Shown here: piece by piece, positions 36,375-49,000 of the stretch | Layout: each line of letters opens with the position of its first letter | Numbering within the stretch: the stretch's first letter is position 1 | NCBI RefSeq assembly: GCF_010389155.1 | Contig: NC_057769.1 | Span: forward strand, 3,162,001-3,226,000 | Length of the DNA stretch: 64,000 nt | From: Erigeron canadensis | Lineage: Eukaryota; Streptophyta; Magnoliopsida; Asterales; Asteraceae | Reading direction: 5' to 3' | Translations under genes and position numbers: made by a program | The notes under the pieces: model-generated | Seen by the model: only the letters and a program-made list of their open reading frames with translations | Told to the model about the DNA's origin: nothing | Database searches by the model: none

Positions 36375-37183
36375 TGTTGGAAATTTTATGTAATAACATA
36401 GAATATCCAAGTTAATAGATATGTTAAAAGGAGTTGAAAGAGTAATTAACTAATGTGAGTTTGTCCCACATTGGTAGAAGAATAAACATTAAGTGTGTTT
36501 ATAAGGAGGAGTGTTGGAGGAATTATAATTCCTTATAAGGGGCTACACCCCAAGTGGGCTAGGAGGGTGCGACGCACCCGACGCACCCGAGCCCGGGACC
36601 GGGGGCGATGAGGCGTAATGTGGCGTTTTAGTGGCGCACTTTGCACTTAGCACGCTGACTCGATTATGGCTCAGTGGGTGGTCCTATTCCAGGCCTTGCA
36701 CCTGGCAGGACACTTGACTTAGTCTTAAGTGTAACACATGTTGTTTAACCATGCAAACCAACATGTGTCCCACTAAAACATCCACTAACCAGGTTATATG
36801 TATATAAACTATACTTAGTGGTGTTTTTTGGTAGTTCAACAACAATGCAAATACTCTCTCAATCTGGATCATCAACCAGATTTTCTTTCACTTTCTTCAT
36901 TTCATATTGTTCTTGAAGGTATAATTCCGGGTTGTGCTTAACTCCGGCAGTACAATCTGCTTTGGCTGTTGTACCCTGGGAAACTGTCGGGTTCACTTGG
37001 GTGACCCGAAATCAGTTTTAAGGGACCTTGGTTTAACCATATCCTCAGCCCATTTTTGCCTTTCTTTCTGATTCTGTTTTGTTATTTATTTTGCTTTCTT
37101 GTATTATTTATTAGTACTTAATTTACTTATAATTCGAATGTATCTTCAATAAAACTGTTGTTTTCTTGAATGGTGCTCCAACA
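36375..37183 (+). repeat. 5' LTR of the Copia element
   Basis: 809 bp, TG...CA bounded. It carries about 100 bp (36648-36747) missing from the 3' LTR, including GCACTTAGCACGCTGACTCG. By eye there are about 20 substitutions against the 3' LTR over the shared ~700 bp, pointing to a moderately young insertion. Confidence 0.88.
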
Positions 37184-37345
37184 ATCTTAAAACTGAATTT
37201 TCTTTCTTCACCATTCTGTTAATTCGAATTACAGAAATATGTTTTTCCAAAACTTCGTTATATACTTTTCTGTAAAGTTATTCATTTAATTAGTCTTTAA
37301 TTTCTGCAAGCGTTTTAGTAAAACTTTGATTGTTCTATTTCAGAA

Positions 37346-40300
37346 ATGGCTACTGAAATGAACTCCTCTACTAATGGAACTACTTCTTTTACCACCACCA
37401 ACAACGTTGGTGCAAATGTTTCTCAATTTGTAGGACATACTGTCTCTACAAGCATGGGACCTTTAGTAGGTACCCAAGCTGCCCAAACTATGGCCAACCA
37501 CTGTGAAAAACCAGAAAAGTTTTCTGGTACCAACTTCAAGATGTGGCAACCAAAGATGTTGTTCTATCTGACCACTTTGAATCTTGCAAGATTCCTAACT
37601 GAAACAGCACCTCAAATTCCTGAAGGTTCTACTGATGCTCAATCAGTAAGTCCTGTTGATGCTTGGAAGCATTCTGAATATCTATGCCGAAACTATGTGT
37701 TAAATGACCTTGTTGATTCACTGTATAATGTATTTTGCAAAATAACAACTGCCAAAGAATTATGGGAGTCTTAGCAAAAGAAATACAAAACCGAAGATGC
37801 CGGAACTAAAAAGTTCATAGTTGCAAGGTTTTTAGAGGTTAAAATGGTTGACTCTAAAACTGTTATGGCACAGGTTGAAGAATTGCAAATCATAATCAGT
37901 GAAATCTTATCAGAAGGAATGGTTCTTGGTGAAACATTTCAAGTTGCTTCCATGATTGAAAAGTTGCCCCCAAGTTGGTTGGATTTTAAATTTACCTTAA
38001 GCATAAGCGAAAACCTATGACCGTTGAAGAGCTTGTTGTTCGTCTTCGAATTGAGGAAGACAATAGAGTTGCTCAAAATGGTGGTCATATTGAAGGTCTT
38101 GCTAAGGTCAACTTTGTTGAGCATGGCCAAAGTTCCAAAGGAAAAGGTAATTTCAAGGGTAAAGGGAAAGGTCCTATTAAAAAGAACAAAGGAAAAAAGA
38201 TGGATTTGAGTCCAAAGAATGGTGGTGTGAAGAAGAAGGTTAGTTTGTTCAAAGGGATGTGCTACAATTGTGGTGAATTTGGTCACCGAGCTGATCAATG
38301 TAAGAATCCAAGGAAGGAAAGGGCAAATATGGTCGAAGATGACATGCCTTTTGTTGCTATGATTTCTGACCTCACGGCTAAGTTGGAAGAGGTCAATCTT
38401 ACCACCGATGGAATCAAAGGATGGTGGGTTGATACGAGTGCAACCCGTCATGTGTGTCCGGATAAGACTATGTTCCATAACTTGAAAGAAGTATCCGGTG
38501 AAGACAAGTTGTATATGGGAAATGCCGCCACCGCCGATATCAAGGGTGAAGGCGATGTGATCCTCAAGTGGACTTCGGGGAGAGAGCTCAAGTTAACCAA
38601 TGTGTTGTATGTTCCTGAATTGCGCAAGAGTCTTGTGTCGGGTTGGTTGCTTAACAAGAATGGGTTTCGTTTAGTGTTTGAAAGTGATAAGTTTGTGTTA
38701 ACTAAACGTGGTTTGTATGTTGGTCAAGGTTATACCCTTAATGGGATGTTTAAGCTCAATGTTGTACCTATTAAGCAAGTGAATGAAAATGAATCTACTT
38801 CCGCTTATTTGATTGAGTCTTCTAATATTTGGCATAATCGTCTTGGACATGTGAATTTTAATTCAATACGTCGTTTAATTAAGTTAAATTGTATACCATC
38901 TTTTAACATTGATTCTAATTCTAAATGTCCAACTTGTGTTGAAGCTAAACAAACCACGAAATCTTTCAAATCCATTGAACGAAACACCGAGCCACTTGAT
39001 GTAATCCATACCGATGTATGTGATTTTAGATCGATTCCCACTCGAGGTGGTAACAAATATTTCATTACCTTTATTGATGATTGTACAAGATATTGCTATG
39101 TATACTTGCTAAAGAGCAAGAATGAAGCAATAGATAAGTTTATCTTGTACAAAAATGAAGTTGAGAATCAACTCAACAAAAAGATTAAAAGATTAAGGAG
39201 CGATAGAGAAGGTGAATATGTTTCTCCTTTTGCTGAAATTTGTGCTCAAAATGGTATTATCCATGAGCAAACAGCTCTTTATACCCCACAACAAAATGGC
39301 ATTGCTGAAAGGAAAAATCAAACTCTTAAAGAGATGATGAATGCCATGTTAATAAGCTCGGGCTTAGGACAAGATATGTGGGTAGATGCAGTTTTATCAG
39401 CAAACTATCTTTTGAACAAAATACCTTTCAAGAAAAAGGATGTTACACCTTATGAGTTATGGTTTAATAGAAAACCATCCTATAAGTTCTTGAAAGTGTG
39501 GGGGTGTTTAGTAAAGGTGGTGGTTCCACCACCTAAACTTCAAAAGATAGGACCAAAAACTGTTGATTGTGTATTCATAAGATATGCTAAGCATGGCAGC
39601 GATTGTGAATCCTCAAAGCTTGTTGAACATAGTAGTGCATATCGGTTTCTAGTACATGAGTCTAAGAACCCGGAAATACACAAAAACAATATACTTGAGT
39701 CAAGAAATGCTTCGTTTTTTGAAAATGTGTTTCCTCGTTTGGATCTAGGAAAAGCTTCTACATCAACTCCGGTTGATAAGATTGTTCCAGATGATCATCA
39801 AGAACAATCAGAGGAAGAAGAAGTAGAACCGCGAAGAAGCAAAAGGCAAAAGATTGAAAAATCTTTCGGGTCTGATTTTGTTTCTTATATGGTTATGAGT
39901 GAACCTCAAACATATCATGAAGCGGTTACTTCACAAGAAGCGCCTCAATGGAAAGAAGCCATCAAGAGTGAAATTGATTCTATTTTGCAGAATCATACTT
40001 GGGAATTAGTTCGTCTTCCACCTGGTTGTAAACCACTTGAACATCGTTGGATATTCAAGAAAAAGATGAAAGTTGATGGCTCTATTGATAAGTACAAGGC
40101 AAGACTTGTGGTCAAAGGATATAGACAAAAGAAAGATCTTGATTACTTTGACACATATGCGCCTGTAACTCGAGTAACTTCGATCAGATTGGTGCTTGCG
40201 ATTGCAGCATTGAGAAATTTGGAAATACATCAAATGGATGTAAAAACCGCCTTTCTCAATGGTGAGCTTGATGAAGAAATATATATGGAACAACCTGAGG

Positions 40301-41427
40301 GTTTTTCCGCTCCTGGCCAGGAGGACAAAGTTTGTAAACTTGTCAAGTCTTTGTACGGATTGAAACAAGCTCCAAAGCAATGGCACCAAAAGTTTGATCA
40401 AGTCATGCTCGACAATGGTTTCAGGATTAATGAGTGTGATAAATGTGTTTATGTCAAAGACATATCTAAGGGATATGTTATACTTTGTCTATATGTTGAT
40501 GACATACTCATTGTGGGTAGTGATGATAGTATGATCAAATCTACCAAAGACATGTTAAAGGCGAGATTTGACATGAAGGATATGGGTTTAGCAAATGTCA
40601 TTCTTGGAATGAAAATTACTCGAACCCAAGATGGTCTAGTGTTAAGTCAATCTCACTATGTGGACAAGATCCTTGAGAAATTCAGTCCCGAGGACTCAAG
40701 AGTCGCTCGAACTCCAATAGATACCACGCAACACCTATCGAAAAATAGAGGTGAAGGTGTTGCTCAATTGGAGCACTCAAGGGTAATTGGCAGCTTAATG
40801 TATCTCATGACAAGTACTAGGCCTGACTTAGCCTATGCTGTTAGTAGGCTAAGTAGATATACTAGTAATCCTAGTTCGGAGCATAGGTTACTAAGATACT
40901 TGAGATATACAAAGAATTATGGGCTGCATTTTGGTCGAGATCCAGCTGTATTGGAAGGATATAGTGATGCTAATTGGATATCCGATATAAAAGATTCCAA
41001 ATCCACAAGTGGATATGTATTTACTCTTGGAGGAGCAGCTATAACTTGGAAATCGTCCAAGCAAACGCTAATTGCTAGATCCACGATGGAATCTAAATTT
41101 ATAGCATTGGATAAAGCTGGAGAAGAAGCAGAATGGCTACGACATTTCTTGGAATATGTTCCAAGATGGCCAAAGCCGTTAACGGATGTTTGTACACATT
41201 GTGATTGCCAATCGGCTATTGGTAAAGCTCAAAATACAATGTATAATGGCAAGTCAAGACATATTCGTCGTAGGCATAATAGTATACGACAACTGCTCAC
41301 AACAGGAGTTATCACTGTTGACTATGTGAGGTCAATGGATAACATTGTGGATCCGCTAACTAAAGGTTTAAGTAGTGAGGCAATTTATAAGTCATCGAGA
41401 GGAATGGGGCTAAAGCCTATTGAGTAA
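37346..41427 (+). pseudogene. Copia gag-pol polyprotein, broken in gag
   Basis: Gag begins at ATG 37346 and runs 142 codons to an in-frame TAG (37772-37774). The gag frame continues after it (KKYKTEDAGTKKFIVARFLE), then a frameshift near 37990-38005 moves into the long frame ending at 41427. That frame (from ATG 38017, 1136 codons) has a CCHC zinc knuckle, [14 protein letters not shown] (about 82-95). It has a protease motif VDTSATRH (about 138-145) where D-(S/T)-G-A is expected, and an HHCC/DDE integrase ([23 protein letters not shown]). The reverse transcriptase has YVDD near residue 826, and RNase H has YSDANW near 981 and CDCQSAI. Pol is otherwise open. The stop, the frameshift and the altered protease residue make autonomous activity unlikely. 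Confidence 0.9.
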
Positions 41428-41987
41428 ATTTGTACGAAGGAAAACCCAACCTAGATGTAAATGGAGATCCTATGATCTAGGTTCAATAGGACAATCTAAT
41501 TGTACGAATAAAGGAGGTCATTGTGGGGGAGCACCCCAAACATCAAAGGGAGTTTACAGTCACTGTGGGGGGAGAACCCACCACAATGAAGTGAGTTGCA
41601 AATTTTCCTAGCCCATTCCTATATCAAATCAGTGATATCATAGAGGTTAAGCTTATAGCTTTTAATGATTGTGAGCAATCACCTATGTTAGAGAGAAGTG
41701 TGGTCACTTCGAATGGCATTGTGGGGGCGCAATTCCTAGAGCTCTCGGAGAACCAGGATAGTGTTCCATGACCATAACGGACACGAAAGTGAGGGGTTAA
41801 CCAGAATAGGGAAAGTATTGTGTGATGTGCAATAACGTCTGCGTAAAAAGGAGTTAGTTCAAAGACATCAAGTTCTACTAACTGCTAGGAGACTAAGTAC
41901 ACTCACAAAGGAAATTTCAAAGGGTAACACATACTTATCCTGCAATACTTGACTGTCGGAATTTATCTTTAATAACCATATCTATTA

Positions 41988-41998
41988 ATGTGGGGGAT
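41988..41998 (+). promoter_or_regulatory. Polypurine tract of the Copia element
   Basis: AATGTGGGGGAT ends directly before the TGTTGG of the 3' LTR. This is the expected position of the plus-strand primer for retrotransposon DNA synthesis. Confidence 0.7.
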
Positions 41999-42715
41999 TG
42001 TTGGAAATTTTATGTAATAACATAGAATATCCAAGTTAATAGATATGTTAAAAGGAGTTGAAAGAGTAATCAACTAATGTGAGTTTGTCCCACATTGGTA
42101 GAAGAATAAACATTAAGTGTGTTTATAAGGAGGAGTGTTGGAGGAATTATAATTCCTTATAAGGGGCTACACCCCAAGTGGGCTAGGAGGGTGCGACGCA
42201 CCCGACGTGCCCGCGCCCGTGCCCAAGCCCGAGACCGGGGGCGATGAGGCATAATGTGGCGTTTTAGTGGCGCACTTTAACCATGCAAATCAACATGTGT
42301 CCCACTAAAACATCCACTAACCAGATTATATGTATATAAACTATACTTAGTGGTGTTTTTTGGTAGTTCAACAACAATACAAACACTCTCTCAATCTAGA
42401 TCATCAACCAGATTTTCTTTCACTTTCTTCATTTCATATTGTTCTTGAAGGTATAATTCCGGGTTGTGGTTAACTCTGGCAGTACAATATGCTTTGGCTG
42501 TTGTACCCTGGAAAACTGTCGGGTTCACTTGGGTGGCCCGAAATCAGTTTTAAGGGACCTTGGTTTAACCATATCCTCAATCCGTTTTTGCCTTTCTTTC
42601 TGATTCTGTTTTGTTATTTATTTTGCTTTCTTGTATTATTTAGTAGTTCTTAATTTACTTGTAATTCGAATGTATCTTCAATAAAATTGTTGTTTTCTTG
42701 AATGGTGCTCCAACA
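41999..42715 (+). repeat. 3' LTR of the Copia element
   Basis: 717 bp. It lacks the ~100-bp block of the 5' LTR: the sequence jumps from GCGCACTTT to AACCATGC, with TTT microhomology at the junction. It has a slightly longer GCCCGTGCCCAAGCCCG segment near 42208-42230. Confidence 0.88.
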
Positions 42716-42721
42716 AAAAGA

Positions 42722-44035
42722 TACATATCCAATGCTAATTTTAAAACAACTACTTGTTTTGGGTGTTTTACTTAGTCGTTCATACTATTTTGAGCTAGAG
42801 TGCATTTTATTATTTGAACTTTGAGAGTGTTGATGAGTTAAATATATTATAAATGAAGATGCATAATACAATGGCATATATGGGAAAGAACACATGTGAT
42901 AGAAAAGAAAAGAATCTAAAAGGTTATTAAGATAGTTCAAAGAGAAAAGTTATTGATGAGTTATGGTCAGATGGGTGACCTTAGAAAACACTTACGGGCT
43001 TGAGACAACTCCCGCGAGCTATTCACTCATAATGGATGTTTCATTTAGGTTTCGATATCTTGAATGAAGCTAAGCTAGAGTGTTGCTCCGAGGACCCTGC
43101 ACTGGTCACGACCCCTAAGCCCCCAAATTTTTGTTGAGAATTCGTCGTTCCAACTTCCAAAGTTTATCTTTAGATGTTTTGAATATATCATAAAAAATGT
43201 TAGAGGTAACAAATTTAGCATAAAAGTACATTATTATTACAAGCAGGCTAACATATACCAAAAGAAGCCAAAATCCGTACAAGTACATTATTATTAACAA
43301 GCATCATGCGATGGCCCAAAGCCGGACGGCACGGGTACCAGCAGCACTTCAGATCCAAATCATTCAACACTTGAAAATTGTTCATCATATAATGATTTGT
43401 TGAAAATAAGTCAACTCACATACAAAAGGGAAACCCCATTAATAGCAGAAAAAGTTAATTGAGATCCTTTTCTTTTTTAAGTACCAAATAGTTTAATATA
43501 TGAAAACTCTGTATCTTTATTGCTTATGGATACTACTTATTTTGGTACGGAGTAGATTATATCTGATATGATGACATGCTCACAGATTTGCCCATACTAA
43601 CTTAACAAAATGTGAACACTGATTTCACGTAAAAAAAAAAAAAAAGTTTATGCCCGTTCGTACCAGACTTTATAGTTTATACTACTGAAAACAGTAAGCC
43701 ATCAAAGTAGACGACTCCAATGAACCAAAAGAAATAGCAGATGATAAAGTGATAAACTTGGTGGTGGCGCGACATGTATAGTGCAACACATCATTGACAA
43801 GCTTATAATTATATTTGAAAGAAGTATATATATAGGTAACAAATTTTGGATTGAAATGATCACATTGGATCCTGAGTGCTACATATACAATAGGCACTAC
43901 AATATGTCAAACATAGATATGATTATTATGGGGAGGAAGTATTTGTCATAAATTAGTCCAATCATTATATACCTGGGCTCAAGGTCCCATTTCTATCTAC
44001 AACTTTTGCATTCTTGAGACATTTACATTCTCAAC
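42722..44035. other. Intergenic and CLE gene upstream region
   Basis: No gene. 42960-43330 has a moderately GC-rich patch (ACAACTCCCGCGAGC, GCCGGACGGCACGGGTACC) that may be retroelement debris. 43960-44035 is the short leader region of the CLE-type gene. Confidence 0.4.
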
Positions 44036-45168
44036 ATGAAGACACTGCAGATCATTCTATCTCTTGTCATTTGGCTACTGTTAATGCCACCATTCCACGA
44101 TGCATTGGAACATAAAGTTTATGCAACTGAATCAGGTACAGAGTCTGATTTTGACCTTTAAGGTCAAACTAATTCAAATTTTGATATGCATGTTTTTCTT
44201 TTACTTTCAACTTCACTGCTATTTTCTGTAGAAATTTGCAAGATTTTTGTACATTTTGAAGATTTGATTCCCAACATGACTCTGGACCTCAAACCTACAT
44301 TATTATGTTAGAATGCTTTTTAGTGAGGTATATTATATCTGAATTGCTATTTGCTACACCCATCCCCAGTTGGTTTCATGCTACGGGCAGCACGACATAA
44401 CACAAAGCCTGGCAGCACCTATGGGACTACTCCTCAGGTAAGTATCAAAACAAGACTACCATCTATATGTGTCATTACCATTTTCAGAAACATGTGATTT
44501 TCAACTTAAATATGGCCATGTAGACACAGTTATGGAATAAGGGGTCAACTTGGATTGTACCTTTGCCATTAAATGAAGGTCAAATGGGTGAACTTGATAC
44601 TTTTTTAAGCTATCTTGAAAATAGGTTCAAAGGGTTGAGAGTCACCCGAAGTGTCTTCACCATGCATAGAAAACCTTCTATATGGTTGGCATTTCAAAAG
44701 CTTTAGGATGAAGTTTTTTCCTATTCATGTTATGAGGAAGACGAGTCTTTTTGACTCAGATTTAAGTGGCCTTACCAGGGTATCTCGCGGCCGTTTCCAA
44801 AGTTTTCCTTAGCCACCTCCAACATTTTTCCAAGTGAGATTTGAACCTAAGACCTCTTGTAAAGAAGTTTAGGATGATAACCATTGGGCTACCTTGGAGG
44901 TGGTTGGTTGCATTTCAAAAACTGAACAACAATTCAAGATTACACCTTTTTGTCATACTATAAAAATGAACTATTGATAACTAAAGTAAAGAGCATACAA
45001 AAATGTCTTTATGGTTTGGTTCGGCCCAAACTATCCATGCCCATTTTCCCACCATTTAACCTGTTTGAATACATTGTATCTGTTATCTAGCAGGAAGAGA
45101 AAAAGGTATTCAAACAACCATCTGGACCAAACCCAGCGGGGAATCACCTTCCGCCTTCAAAATCATGA
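44036..45168 (+). CDS. CLE46: CLE-family secreted peptide precursor, CLE46-like
   Basis: Three exons: 44036-44135, 44370-44437 and 45094-45168. All are GT-AG and in phase, giving 80 residues. The N-terminus MKTLQIILSLVIWLLLMPPF is a clear signal peptide (cleavage probably near residue 23). The middle is variable and basic. The C-terminus reads KKVFKQPSGPNPAGNHLPPS. The core P-S-G-P-N-P-x-x-N (about 65-73) matches the 12-residue CLE motif. The closest known motif I recall is Arabidopsis CLE46 (HKHPSGPNPTGN), which likewise continues with a proline-containing tail. Known CLE peptides are cut from the precursor, hydroxylated or arabinosylated at the prolines, and sensed by LRR receptor kinases. 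An alternative acceptor at 45090 would add one glutamine. Intron 2 holds a SINE. The gene is convergent with ALB3. The structure was deduced by eye; the peptide motif makes the family call firm, the orthology less so. Confidence 0.82.
44700..44905 (-). mobile_element. tRNA-derived SINE, family 2 copy 1 (in CLE intron 2)
   Basis: On the minus strand it begins CCACCTCCAAGGTAGCCCAA with an A box, then TTAGGTTCAAATCTC (B box), then a body containing TTGGAAACGGCC. The flanks TTGGCATTTCAAAA and TTGCATTTCAAAA form a near-perfect target duplication (about 44685-44699 and 44908-44920). It is homologous to the copy at 49826. Confidence 0.7.
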
Positions 45169-46040
45169 GCATATGGTGCAGTTCCACTGAAACTAAGCAG
45201 ATTTGGAGAAATTGAGATAACGCTCAGTGCTTTCCGAAGCTGTGTCTATTAGTATTACTAGTCAGGAAATTGGGTCCATTCTGATTGTATAAAGGTAATA
45301 TAAAGTATGGGGCTTAGTATTCTTATCGAGCATGTAAAATAAAGGTTAAACAGAATCGGCAGGGTTGGGTTATTCCGTTTATTGTATTAACATTAAGCAG
45401 TATTTCATGGTTTAAGTAAATTCAGAAAGAAGCATTTACTCTTGAGTGGTTAAGATCCATTCACTTATGAAGTTATGAATGGGTTGATTCAGGTTATGTT
45501 TTACCTCTGAAGAATAACAAAAAAAATAACTTAAAATGTGTCAAATGGATCAAATAAATCAGAAGTCAGCCAAAGTGTATTTTTTATGCACAAAACCTCC
45601 CAAAATCATGTTATAAAAGAAAATTAGATTGTCACTAATATAATGTGATTCCTGTAACACATGTGATACACGGAATGTTTAAAACATAACCAGTTATTTG
45701 ACCAAAAACATCTTTGGTTACCTGGTGTAGCAAATTTGACCGACTAACAATCTTTGTTAACTAAAACGAACCAAGTGATGAAAAATGATGGTCCAATGAG
45801 ATCTTTTAATCGATGCAAAGTCAGGGACAGATGGTTATGGTATATACAAAACGTAACTTCTACATGCTAAATGGGTTTATATCACAGAGTGAATGCAGAC
45901 GTTTCCAATCTAACAAAAAATATAATTGTTGCTCGTAGAAAAGGTAAATCAGCCAGCTGAAAATGGCAAGCCTATATTAACTACAATATGAATTTTACAA
46001 GATATAGTGTTCAAAAATACAGCTACACACTTATTTTCTA
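45169..46040. other. Intergenic between the convergent CLE and ALB3 genes
   Basis: Holds the 3' flanks of both genes. It has short stretches similar to the local AGGTGGCAAAATGGG-type hAT MITE family (for example near 45440-45560), without clear ends. No gene. Confidence 0.45.
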
Positions 46041-49000
46041 TCATACCGAACGCTTTCGCTTTGATCTCTTACTCCTCCCTGGAACTGGGACTGGTTTCGT
46101 GGGGGTAGAAGCATACGCCTCTTCCAGTACATCCTGAATGTGTAAAATTTGGTATCAGCTGTTAATCTTATTACAATATAAAAGGAAGCTTACTTCTTAA
46201 AGTTGAACACCTGACACTGAACTCGTTTAGAACAATTGAAAATTATACTGTAACAGTTTCCTATCTGTTTATCTTTTCTTGGACATATAGAGGCCAAGGA
46301 TGGTGATGATCACTATAATGATAATAACAGAGGTGAAAATTTGACCCATCTACTTATGAATGGGTATATCCAAGTATTTTCTCCCATTGGGTGAAATGAA
46401 TAAAACAAACTTCTAAGTACTGAAACGGTTGAAAGTCTCCAAAGTTTTTTTTTTAAAGCTTAAACCTCCTATATCATTGTATTTACAACTTTAGATCGTC
46501 AAAGAGATGATAAAACTTCTGTACGCATACTTGATATACTATTAACTTTTAAATAAATCTATAACTTTAGCCAAAATGTGTCTCATGCCAACCCAACTTG
46601 ACACATTGCTCAACCCACAAACCCACCCATTTTGCCACTTCTAATTTTAAATGATGAATAGTAGTCAATGATACATCTGGAATGCATGTTGATCCTGCAG
46701 CAAACATTTCCTTGAACCCATTAAAATAGGACAGTGAAAAAACAGGAATTACCGAGGACTTTGTTTCTTCATCTGTCTCTTCTTCAGAATCTGATGTAGA
46801 TGCCAAAACCTGAAGATTTTGGTCTGGCAGTGCCTTACTTGATCTGCTCTTCTCTTCTTCTTTTAGCTGCTTAAATCTGTTCACATACAAATCCTCTTTT
46901 CTAAGCAAATACTTTTGACTACAAAAATTACCGATTCCTTCACAACAGTGGCAATTTCAAACAATTTACTTAGAAATGGGTTGATCTTCGTAGGTTTTAT
47001 CTCTAATGGGTTGAATCATCAACTTAATAACTTATCTATGACTCTATGAGTGAAACATGTCAAATGGATTAAAAGTTGCCAAAGTGTTATTCATATGCTC
47101 AGCTTCTTAAATCAGTTTATTCAAATAAATTTGATATTACTTAACTAGAAAACTTTTATTACTCATATTTAACACAACCCGTCCATCCTGCCCACTTAGC
47201 CCCACAAATAATATACAGAAAGACTAACCTAGAACCAGACTCTGATGGTTGAGAAGAAGATCGTTTTGCACGGCCTGCACTTATTATTCCACCTGCATTC
47301 TCATCTACGGCAGGCTTTGCACCTCCCAACTTCCTTAACCATACTTGCTGGGCAGTGCTGAGCACATTGTTTGTGAACCTGGTAATACCAAGCTATTACG
47401 AATTTGTAAAACAAAAAATGATACATAAACGCACCAGATATACAGACCAATTAGATCTTCCCATTATGTATTTTACTTTTAGGCTTTTAGCCACTATTTG
47501 AGTCTCTACTTTCAGTTCATTGTTCATGGAAATAAAATGTGTCATCAACTTCCTCATAATGAAAAAAGCTGTTATCAATGAACCATATCAAATCATATTT
47601 ACTATGTTACTACGTTAGTGTCTTAACTTTCAGGCACGGCATTTAGTGATCTCAGATTTTAGGATGATTACCACTGGCCGCTAATATTTGTACAGTGATA
47701 TGGTTATAGTATATGAACGGATGCAGTTTAAACTTCAAACCAAAAATATGTATAGTATATAAATGAGAAGCTAAAATCACTAGTAAACTCGGAAGGAAAA
47801 CAACATATTTTGTCACTGATGAAAAGAGGAGGCAAATTTGACCCATCGCATACAACTTCCTAAATCACTTTATCTTAAAAAAGTTGGAATCTTAGAGTAA
47901 CACTATTCTTTCATATCATCATATTTAGCACATTATATACATACTACAGGTTTAAAATGAACAAAAAGGTATTCCGGGTCGACCGAATACGAGCCATACT
48001 AGAGTATTACCCATTTTGTAACCGGTTACCCAACCCACATTATGAAACTTTTATTGAAGAGTATCTCCACTTCTAAGTAATAAATGACAGAAAGTTCAAT
48101 CTTAAGCTGATTACACATTAGGTTCCACCATCAGTTATGTCCTGAGGAAGATTAGACTTTCAATGGAACTTTCAGACAAGGTAAAGCTGTGCATTTGGTA
48201 TGACATTTTTGCTTATTTAATAATAGCAGTGGGGTTTGGGAAACAACAAAATAAAATGTACTTGGCAAGTATTAATTATAAACTTTGTTTGTCTGAACAA
48301 GTGAGAACTTACCAGTAAATTGATAAACCCGATGGGACGGACAACGAAAAGTAGCCAATCATGAGTGGAAGAAACTTGAAGACAAGAAGAGTGTTTTTCT
48401 GAGCTGGATCATCAGTCTGCCAAAAAATAAGACAGTTTTAAAGAATATAAGAAAAATGAGCATTCACATATATATAATACATAACATAGAAAAGTAGGTT
48501 CTCACTTGGGGTGGCTTCATGATCTCCATTGATACATATTGAGAAAGAACAAGAAGCACGGGTAAAACAAGGTAAGCCGCTGTGTCATGCCAACCTAGAG
48601 GAGGATGGCCGTCCTGCCAACGGAAGATTACATACAATAAGCACTCTTTTAAGTTATATGATCAAAACTGATATTTAACTATAAGATATGTGTAAAGCAT
48701 GCATATGGAATTAATGTTATTCATATAATTTATATTTGTTTAGCGAACTTTTACAAACTTTTTTAGCTTTAGATACTATCAACTAGTTAATCACAATGTG
48801 GCATGAGCCTAGGCTTCTAGAAATGGAAGTGTTGATACTTGAAAGAACTCCTACAGTTCCTAAAAAGGGGACACATGTTGGCTTTCTAGATGAATGTGTA
48901 AAAGCAACTTGTCTTAACTTCATAATTGATGAAAAAAATCATCAAAGGTTCATAATCAAGTTAGTCGATATTGGTAGAGATAGATATTATACTGTGAGAA

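Larger units (their letters stand above)
36375..42715 (+). mobile_element. Copia-type LTR retrotransposon
   Basis: A complete-looking element of 6.3 kb with two LTRs starting TGTTGG and ending CCAACA. Between them lie gag and a pol in Copia order (protease, integrase, reverse transcriptase, RNase H). The flanking bases AAAGA (36370-36374) recur after the 3' LTR one base out of register (AAAAGA, 42716-42721), so the 5-bp duplication is likely but imperfect. I see no standard initiator-methionine primer-binding site after the 5' LTR. The purine tract TGTGGGGGAT lies directly before the 3' LTR. Gag is broken, so the copy is non-autonomous. Confidence 0.9.

Noticed and set aside
37939..38478. 179-codon open frame on the minus strand within the retrotransposon
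   Set aside because: It lies opposite the gag/pol coding strand, in the basic linker and zinc-knuckle region, and has no protein family features. It is a shadow of pol.
47945..48075. Clean transposon copy in the ALB3 intron
   Set aside because: Words such as CCGGGTCGACCG and CCCATTTTGTAACC resemble the local hAT MITE family, but no paired ends or duplication could be defined, so it is mentioned only with the family.
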